From NCBI GenBank assembly GCA_021789565.1, contig JAJYJL010000108.1, forward strand, positions 1 to 12,017: DNA of 12,017 bases, read 5' to 3'. This DNA is from Acidobacteriota bacterium. Lineage in GTDB: Bacteria > Acidobacteriota > Terriglobia > UBA7540. The position numbers were made by a program, and so were the translations under genes. Numbering within the stretch: position 1 is the first letter of the stretch; the number at the start of each line of letters is the position of its first letter. A model generated the notes under the pieces. That model did not search any database, was not told the DNA's origin, and was given only the letters and a program-made list of their open reading frames with translations. Below, in pieces: positions 7,300-12,017 of this stretch.

Positions 7300-8612
7300 G
7301 AGCAAAGTTCTTCAAGCACGCTCTGTTGCAACCAGTCCTGCTGGCAGCAATGAGCGCTTTTCTGCCCCTCTATTCCGCAACACCGCCTCCTGTCGTAGTT
7401 CAGATCAATCTGGACGGCGTTGTGCAGGCCGTCAGCGCAGACTATGTGGTTCGCGGAATCGAGTACGCAAACCACATAAACGCTAATGCAATCCTTCTTG
7501 AGTTGAGCACCCCCGGCGGCCTCGGTGACTCCATGCGTGACATTGTGCGTGCCGTCATGAATTCACGAGTCCCGGTCATCACCTACGTTTATCCCAGCGG
7601 CAGCCGCGCCGCTTCAGCCGGATTTTTTATTCTTCTGTCTGGAGATGTGGCGGTGATGGCTCCCGGGACCAACACCGGTGCGGCGCATCCGGTGATGATC
7701 GGAGGCATGAGCGTGGGGAAGATCGAAGAAACCAAAATCCTGAACGATGCTTCAGCTTTTATCCGCTCGATTGCCGACACGCGGGGCCGGAACGCCAAAA
7801 TGGCCGAAGACGGGGTACGTCAGAGCACTTCACTGACGGACCAGGAGGCCCTGCAGAATAATCTGATCGACTCCGTCGCCAATAGCCCGGCAGAAATTTT
7901 TACACAATTCAATGGCAAAATGATCAAGCGCGCCAATGGTTCCGAGACAGTACTGAATCTGGCGGGCGCACGTATCGTGCCTTACCGGATGCCCTGGTTC
8001 AAACGCCTTCTTTCCTGGGTTTCCGACCCCAATATCGCATTTATTCTGGGCGCTATCGGTATACTGGGATTGTATATTGAGTTTACGCATCCGGGTGGAG
8101 TTTTGCCCGGCGTTGTCGGAGCCATCGCGTTGGTTCTGTCGCTGTTCGGTTTCCACATGATGCCGATCAATTACGCCGGCGTTGCGCTGATCCTGATCGG
8201 GTTGACGCTTTTCGGCCTTGAAGCTGCATATACTTCGCACGGGATACTTGCTGCGGGGGGGATCGCCGCCATGACATTCGGGTCGATGATCTTGATCAAC
8301 TCGCCCTGGCCGGGCACAAGAATCTATCTGGCGACAATACTGAGCGTCGTGATACCGCTCGCCGTCATAACTATCCTTCTGATGCGCTTTGCCTGGCGAG
8401 CCACCAGGAGCAAATCTGTCACAGGGGAAGAAGGACTTGTGAACTCGTTGGGCGAGGCGCGGACAGACATCAACCCGGAAGGCAAAGTGTTTGTCCATGG
8501 CGAATTGTGGGAGGCAAGGGCTGCAAAGCATATCCCTCTCGGCGGCCGGGTTCGGGTTATAAAAGTAGAAGGGCTTACATTGCTGGTTGAGCCGATGGAA
8601 GAATCCCGGTAG
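7296..8612 (+). CDS. Long-form NfeD membrane serine protease
   Basis: Membrane-bound ClpP-class protease of the NfeD1b type (438 residues). A signal peptide covers about 1-28. The ClpP/SppA-like domain (about 33-230) has LELSTPGG (68-75) and SRAASAG with the likely nucleophile Ser107; Lys147 in ETKILNDA, 40 residues later, matches the Ser-Lys dyad of Pyrococcus PH1510 (Ser97/Lys138). About five transmembrane segments lie between 245 and 368, followed by the C-terminal OB-fold NfeD domain (about 377-433, GEEGLVNSLGEARTDI). The TTG start overlaps the preceding TGA (TTGA, 7296-7299). It has no strong ribosome site, but it gives a full signal peptide, whereas the first internal ATG (7350) would cut it. 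Proteases of this family cleave the C-terminal region of their partner stomatin, and a slipin gene follows directly here. Confidence 0.93.
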   Translation: MRAKFFKHALLQPVLLAAMSAFLPLYSATPPPVVVQINLDGVVQAVSADYVVRGIEYANHINANAILLELSTPGGLGDSMRDIVRAVMNSRVPVITYVYPSGSRAASAGFFILLSGDVAVMAPGTNTGAAHPVMIGGMSVGKIEETKILNDASAFIRSIADTRGRNAKMAEDGVRQSTSLTDQEALQNNLIDSVANSPAEIFTQFNGKMIKRANGSETVLNLAGARIVPYRMPWFKRLLSWVSDPNIAFILGAIGILGLYIEFTHPGGVLPGVVGAIALVLSLFGFHMMPINYAGVALILIGLTLFGLEAAYTSHGILAAGGIAAMTFGSMILINSPWPGTRIYLATILSVVIPLAVITILLMRFAWRATRSKSVTGEEGLVNSLGEARTDINPEGKVFVHGELWEARAAKHIPLGGRVRVIKVEGLTLLVEPMEESR

Positions 8613-8615
8613 ACT

Positions 8616-8695
8616 GTCCCCGATTGGATTAAGCGGTGCGGTCCTGAACCGTGAGCAGATAGGTCCAGATTTTCGTAATGGTTGAATCGGGGGAC
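8616..8695. repeat. Inverted repeat between the nfeD and slipin genes
   Basis: GTCCCCGATT (8616-8625) is matched by AATCGGGGGAC (8685-8695), an inverted repeat of ten pairs with one extra G, about 59 bases apart. The left arm begins three bases after the nfeD-type stop codon. There is no T-run, so it is not a standard terminator. The right arm falls between a weak -35-like TTGAAT (8682-8687, overlapping) and a -10-like TATTTC (8705-8710, 17-base gap), so an operator, an RNA hairpin or the remnant of a dispersed repeat are all possible. Confidence 0.4.
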
Positions 8696-8733
8696 CGAGC
8701 CTTGTATTTCTCGGAGAACGGGAAGGAGGCGTG

Positions 8734-9513
8734 ATGGGCTATGTGGTTGCAGCAGTGATTCTTTTTTTCTACGCCGCGGCGTGCTTGAACGTCCTGAGAG
8801 AGTACGAACGGGCGGTTGTTTTTCGGCTGGGCCGGGTGCAGCAGCCGGACAAAGGGCCTGGGTTGATCTGGATCTGGTGGCCGATCGATAAGCTGGTTAA
8901 GGTTTCCCTTCGAATTGAAACATGGGACGTTCCACCACAGGACATCATCACCCGCGACAACATCTCCGTAAAGGTTAATGCGGTCCTTTTCTACAGAATT
9001 ATCAACGCCCAGAAGGCGGTGATTGAGCTGACGAACTTCCGATATTCGATCGAGCAACTTTCAGCGACTACGTTGCGGGCCGTTTTGGGAGAAGTCGAAC
9101 TCGATGATCTCCTCTCACAACGCGAAAAGCTGAATTTGCGACTGCAGACGATCATTGATGAGCAGACCGAGGCTTGGGGTATTAAGGTGACCCAGGTGCA
9201 GGTGAAACAGGTAGATATTCCCCAGGACATGCAACGAGCCATCGCGCGGCAGGCGGAAGCGGAGCGGGAACGCCGCGCCAAGATCATCAATGCTGACGGA
9301 GAATTCCAAGCCTCGCAAAAATTGTCCGACGCGGCAAAAATCCTGGCTGTGGAACCTGTTACCATCACTTTGCGTTATCTTCAGACTCTGGCAGAATTAG
9401 GGACGGAGAAAAACACGACGATCGTATTCCCGATACCCGTAGAGTTGCTGTCGATCCTCATGCATAAGGCAAGCCCGGCGCCGCCAGCCGGCCAGGGCGA
9501 CGGGAAGACTTAA
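8734..9513 (+). CDS. Slipin (stomatin-like SPFH protein)
   Basis: A membrane-anchored SPFH scaffold protein of 259 residues that oligomerises and organises membrane domains. It has an N-terminal hydrophobic hairpin or helix (about 3-19), then YERAVVFRLGRV (24-35), GPGLIWIWWPID (41-52) and VPPQDIITRDNISVKVNAVL (66-85), which are hallmark slipin segments. A charged helical region rich in Glu/Arg/Ala follows (about 165-205, AIARQAEAERERRAK), and the hydrophobic end TTIVFPIPVELLSIL (228-242) is the type of segment cut by NfeD proteases in Pyrococcus. AGGAGG (8724-8729) lies four bases before ATG 8734 and only one before GTG 8731, so I take the ATG. It lies after the NfeD gene, as in the classic nfeD-slipin operon, separated by 121 bases. 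The Ala/Pro/Gly-rich C-terminal tail is short. Confidence 0.94.
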   Translation: MGYVVAAVILFFYAAACLNVLREYERAVVFRLGRVQQPDKGPGLIWIWWPIDKLVKVSLRIETWDVPPQDIITRDNISVKVNAVLFYRIINAQKAVIELTNFRYSIEQLSATTLRAVLGEVELDDLLSQREKLNLRLQTIIDEQTEAWGIKVTQVQVKQVDIPQDMQRAIARQAEAERERRAKIINADGEFQASQKLSDAAKILAVEPVTITLRYLQTLAELGTEKNTTIVFPIPVELLSILMHKASPAPPAGQGDGKT

Positions 9514-9551
9514 AGCAAAAGCACGCGTAGGCTTTACGCCAATGGAGAGAT

Positions 9552-10226
9552 ATGGCTAATCGAATGGATAAATTCCAGGGTGAAAAGGGGTCCTCAGCCC
9601 GCCATCTGGTGTTGATGTTTCTGGCTGCCGTTGCAGTCTGCGCCGTGTTCTTTTCATTGGGTTTCGTCGTGGGATATAACCAAAGCCCAACAAAGACCGG
9701 GCCTCCCACAGAAAATGTGACTAGCTCAAGCAATATTCCTCCCACCGTGAATCCACCATCAAGCGGTTCCAGTCAGCCCTCAACGCAGGCTACGGAAACT
9801 GAGAATGTGGGTTCAGGTTCATCTTCCATCCCGCAACCGGAACGTCCTCAGCCTTTGCCGCCTGAGGCTGCAGCCGCGCCGAAAAGCCGGGCGCATACGC
9901 TAAGGGAAAAGGCAGCCTCCGGGAAAGTGGCCAGAAGCAAGCCCACTGCAGCGCCGAACGTCCAGTCGGCGGCGCCGCTTGCAAACCGCACGGCGTCCCA
10001 TTTTGCAGTGCAGGTTATGGCTTCAAAGACAAAGGTGGATGCAGAGAATCTGGTCAAACTGTTGAAATCACGAGGCTACCCTGTCTACATCCTCACCCCT
10101 CTCGCGGCCCATGCCAGGGACAATCTCTATCGCGTCCAGGTTGGCCCTTTCGATACCCGCGCTGCGGCTGACATTACTCGGGACAAACTGGTAGGGGAGG
10201 GTTTTCGGCCATTTGTCGTTCATTGA
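9552..10226 (+). CDS. SPOR-domain single-pass membrane protein
   Basis: A 224-residue protein with a short cytoplasmic N-terminus, one transmembrane helix (about 18-42), a long Pro/Ser/Thr/Ala-rich linker (about 44-145) and a C-terminal SPOR domain (about 148-224: SHFAVQVMASKTKVDAENL, LLKSRGYPVYI, LYRVQVGPFDTRAAAD). SPOR domains bind glycan strands stripped of stem peptides, usually at the division septum. The architecture resembles FtsN or DedD but gives no more specific name. ATG 9552 has GGAG (9544-9547) four bases upstream. It lies 38 bases after the slipin gene, so it is probably in the same unit. Placement beside a membrane scaffold and protease suggests a shared envelope job, which is inference. 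Confidence 0.9.
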   Translation: MANRMDKFQGEKGSSARHLVLMFLAAVAVCAVFFSLGFVVGYNQSPTKTGPPTENVTSSSNIPPTVNPPSSGSSQPSTQATETENVGSGSSSIPQPERPQPLPPEAAAAPKSRAHTLREKAASGKVARSKPTAAPNVQSAAPLANRTASHFAVQVMASKTKVDAENLVKLLKSRGYPVYILTPLAAHARDNLYRVQVGPFDTRAAADITRDKLVGEGFRPFVVH

Positions 10227-10249
10227 GTATTCGTGTGTTCCGCCGTCTT

Positions 10250-10264
10250 CCAGGCGCGGCCTGG
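10250..10264 (+). terminator. Weak intrinsic terminator candidate after the SPOR gene
   Basis: CCAGGC-GCG-GCCTGG is a perfect six-pair GC-rich stem with a three-base loop, 23 bases after the SPOR gene stop. It is followed by a T-rich but interrupted stretch (TCTTGTTTCT, 10269-10278). The T-run is poor, so termination is likely partial at best. It marks a plausible boundary before lnt. Confidence 0.4.
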
Positions 10265-10316
10265 CTAATCTTGTTTCTGCCTTGTCTTCAAAAGGATATG
10301 CTCATCCAGGTAGGGA

Positions 10317-11921
10317 ATGACCGCAGCCAACTTATCTTTCACAGACTGGTTTAGGAAATCTTCGGCCCGTTACGCCGCAAGTATGCTCAGTGGTCTGCTG
10401 CTCTTTGTATGTTTTCCCCTTGTCAACTTGACGGCGCTGGTTTGGGTGGCGTGCCTGCCTCTGGTGGTGGCTCTTCTTATTGAACGGTCCTGGGGCCATG
10501 CGTTCTGGCTTGGGTACCTGTCCGGGGCAGTTTTCCTCTCGGGAAGTTGCTATTGGTTTGTCAGTGTCATGCAGGGTTATGGAAACCTGGCACCAGTGCT
10601 TGCTGTTGGGGTGCTGGTCCTCTTCGTACTCGTCTTTTCCACATTTTACGGGGTTTTCGGCCTTATTGAAACCATTGTGGCACGCCGGAACGTCAACGCG
10701 GCCCTGTTTCTCAGTCCCTTTCTTTGGGTTGCGCTGGAACTTGCGAGGACCTACCTCATTACCGGCTTCCCGTGGGACCTGTTGGGATATGCAGTCCGGC
10801 CCGTAGGTTTGGAGCAAGTGGCTTCCGTAACAGCCGTTTACGGTCTTTCTTTCCTGGCAATAGCTAACGCCGCGTTGATTGTTTGGGCCCTGATGGAGCC
10901 ACGCCACAGCGTTCGATTGACAGTATTGACTGTCTGGGTGGCTGCGCTGGTTGTCGGCAATTGGTTGCTACAGCCGCCTCCACCGGGGCCCGAGCCGAAC
11001 GTTGCCGTGCTGGTTCAACCGGATATTCCGCTGGGCGAGGCCGCAATGGGCACCTGGATCCCATGGGTGAATCCGGCGCCTCTCAATAGCCTGGTGGAAG
11101 ACAGTGTAGAAGCCGTCAGGGAATCCGGTGCGACACCCGCCCTCCCGCCCTTGCTGGTCTGGCCTGAAAGTTCGGCTCCTTTCTTCTATGGCCGGGACCC
11201 TGTGTTTCGCGGCGAGATCGAAAGCATGGCGAAACAGGCTAATGCGTACGTAATAAGCGGGACAGTAACCTTTGCGAGGCCGGGTAATTCCCAGCCTCAG
11301 AACGCGGCTGTTCTACTCTCGCCAGAGGGCCAGTTACTGCTCCACTATGTTAAAATTCATTTAGTGCCCTTTGGCGAATACGTGCCGTGGTGGGCATTCC
11401 CGGGACGGGTGGGAAAAATCACGGCACAGGTGGGCGATTTTGAGCCGGGAAAGTCCGTTCAGGTGGCCAGCACCCCGGAAGGCGTGATCGGTATCTTTAT
11501 CTGCTACGAGGCCATCTTTCCCCAACTGGTTCGGAAATTTGCTGCTGACGGGGCGGGCGTCCTGGTGAACATTTCGGATGACGGATGGTACGGCGATTCG
11601 TCCGCGCCTTTTCAGCACTTCGAGATGGCCCGTTTCCGCGCCATAGAGAATGGCCGATTTGTCTTGCGCGGAACCAATAATGGCATTACGGCGATTGTTG
11701 ACCCTTACGGAAGGGTGCGGAAAGAGATTCCGCGGAACCAGCAGGGTATTCTGACAGGCCATTTTCGCTACCTGTCGAAGAAAACGTTTTACACAAAGTA
11801 CGGCGACGTCTTTGGGTGGTCCTGTGTTGCTGTGACGGCCGGAATGATATTGGTCCTGATGCTATGGCCGGATTTGCTGGCGGCGAAGCCGGCTGAAGTT
11901 GAGAACAACTTTGAGGAGTAA
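10317..11921 (+). CDS. lnt: Apolipoprotein N-acyltransferase
   Basis: Inner-membrane enzyme that adds the third acyl chain to the N-terminal Cys of lipoproteins, the last step of lipoprotein maturation after Lgt and LspA. It has 534 residues, near the E. coli length of 512. The N-terminal half has about seven hydrophobic segments (about 20-53, 62-84, 92-122, 127-148, 168-191 and 199-217), followed by a periplasmic nitrilase-type domain (about 226-480) and a C-terminal transmembrane helix (about 498-517). The catalytic triad is Glu284 (VWPES), Lys346 (HYVKIHLVPFGEY) and Cys396 (GIFICYEAIFP). Glu354 in PFGEYVP and Glu398 in CYE are also conserved. The ribosome site before ATG 10317 is weak (AGG at 10308-10310). 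The last two codons (GAGGAG) serve as the ribosome site of prfB, so lnt and prfB are coupled. This is the only Lnt candidate in view and all active-site residues are present. Confidence 0.96.
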   Translation: MTAANLSFTDWFRKSSARYAASMLSGLLLFVCFPLVNLTALVWVACLPLVVALLIERSWGHAFWLGYLSGAVFLSGSCYWFVSVMQGYGNLAPVLAVGVLVLFVLVFSTFYGVFGLIETIVARRNVNAALFLSPFLWVALELARTYLITGFPWDLLGYAVRPVGLEQVASVTAVYGLSFLAIANAALIVWALMEPRHSVRLTVLTVWVAALVVGNWLLQPPPPGPEPNVAVLVQPDIPLGEAAMGTWIPWVNPAPLNSLVEDSVEAVRESGATPALPPLLVWPESSAPFFYGRDPVFRGEIESMAKQANAYVISGTVTFARPGNSQPQNAAVLLSPEGQLLLHYVKIHLVPFGEYVPWWAFPGRVGKITAQVGDFEPGKSVQVASTPEGVIGIFICYEAIFPQLVRKFAADGAGVLVNISDDGWYGDSSAPFQHFEMARFRAIENGRFVLRGTNNGITAIVDPYGRVRKEIPRNQQGILTGHFRYLSKKTFYTKYGDVFGWSCVAVTAGMILVLMLWPDLLAAKPAEVENNFEE

Positions 11922-11923
11922 CC

Positions 11924-12017
11924 GTGATTGAAGAACTGACGAGAGAGTTTGAAGAATTGGAGCGTCGAGTCCAGGAACTTCGGAGTTTTCTTTGACGCTG
12001 CTGGACAACGCCGCGAG
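11924..12017 (+). CDS. prfB: Peptide chain release factor 2, 5' end only, with +1 frameshift
   Basis: The window holds only the first 31 codons or so of RF2, which recognises UGA and UAA stop codons in the cytoplasm. The GTG start (11924) has GAGGAG (11913-11918) five bases upstream, inside the end of lnt. The zero frame reads VIEELTREFEELERRVQELR then SFL and meets an in-frame TGA at 11993, codon 24. A +1 shift at CTT-TGA-C continues as DAAGQRRE to the window edge, which matches the usual RF2 pattern (helix, LRxxLD, then xxKxxR). Position, Glu-rich N-terminal helix and the CTTTGAC site together make the call. It continues past the window. This is programmed frameshifting, so the early stop is not a sign of a pseudogene. 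Confidence 0.9.
11981..11996 (+). promoter_or_regulatory. RF2 programmed +1 frameshift signal
   Basis: The layout is CGGAGT (11981-11986, internal Shine-Dalgarno), a TTT spacer (11987-11989), slippery CTT (11990-11992), TGA stop (11993-11995) and C (11996). It lines up base for base with the E. coli prfB signal AGGGGG-TAT-CTT-TGA-C, including the three-base spacer. When RF2 is scarce, the ribosome pauses at UGA and the peptidyl-tRNA slips from CUU to UUU, so RF2 controls its own synthesis. UGAC is a weak stop context, which favours the shift. Confidence 0.9.

Noticed and set aside
7830..8531. Antisense open frame of 233 codons opposite the NfeD gene
   Set aside because: It is a shadow of the NfeD coding sequence: His/Gln/Arg/Asp-rich, with no domain pattern, while the sense frame has catalytic and membrane motifs throughout.
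9525..9539. Small hairpin GCGTA-GGCTT-TACGC between the slipin and SPOR genes
   Set aside because: Only five pairs and no T-run. It lies just before the SPOR ribosome site and is too weak to call a terminator.
10271..10300. TTGTTT ... GATATG as a promoter for lnt
   Set aside because: The -10 matches only three of six bases, with an 18-base gap; too weak to list as a promoter.
10298..10354. 18-codon open frame overlapping the lnt start, preceded by AAAGG
   Set aside because: The ribosome site is only two bases from the ATG and the peptide shows no feature. A leader peptide for lnt is possible but unsupported.
11993..11995. Early stop in prfB read as a broken gene
   Set aside because: The surrounding CGGAGT-TTT-CTT-TGA-C is the known RF2 frameshift signal, so the stop is functional.

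Overview
All ten genes in this window lie on the + strand and are tightly packed. The content is housekeeping: translation, peptidoglycan synthesis, lipoprotein maturation and membrane or envelope maintenance. The base composition (mid-50s % GC by eye), the mix of ATG, GTG and TTG starts, the Gram-negative functions (Lnt, a PBP1b-like synthase, a SPOR protein) and the several TPR proteins fit a diderm bacterium. My best guess is Acidobacteriota, probably from a soil or metagenome source. That assignment is inference from gene order and protein style; no marker in the window proves it. I see no mobile element, CRISPR array, tRNA, rRNA or horizontally acquired island.

Layout. Bases 1-1626 are the 3' ~95% of proS (prolyl-tRNA synthetase, cut by the window start). 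A 111-residue one-pass membrane protein resembling DUF4845 (1688-2023) follows, then after only three bases a PBP1b-type bifunctional peptidoglycan synthase (2027-4660). A secreted TPR protein with a TPR end-of-group tail (4693-5520) comes next. Bases 5501-5576 hold a palindromic, repeat-like element, followed directly by a consensus extended -10 promoter (5598-5606). This appears to start a second transcription unit: a secreted protein with a TolB/CsgG-like N-terminal domain and C-terminal TPRs (start best placed at 5632), a long NfeD protease overlapping it by four bases (TTG start inside the preceding stop), a slipin (8734-9513) and a SPOR-domain membrane protein (9552-10226). A small GC hairpin separates these from lnt (10317-11921). 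The window ends in the first codons of prfB (11924-12017), including its programmed +1 frameshift site.

How the genes fit together. NfeD and slipin are a known partner pair (membrane serine protease and stomatin-like scaffold). The PBP1b-like enzyme builds peptidoglycan, the SPOR protein probably binds stem-peptide-free glycan, and Lnt finishes lipoproteins. The TPR proteins are exported and may be scaffolds in the periplasm or envelope. proS and prfB serve protein synthesis.

I found no convincing undescribed defence or metabolic system. The points most worth a second look are the prfB autoregulatory frameshift site, the small membrane protein joined to the PBP, the exported TolB/TPR protein translationally coupled to NfeD-slipin, and two intergenic inverted-repeat elements.
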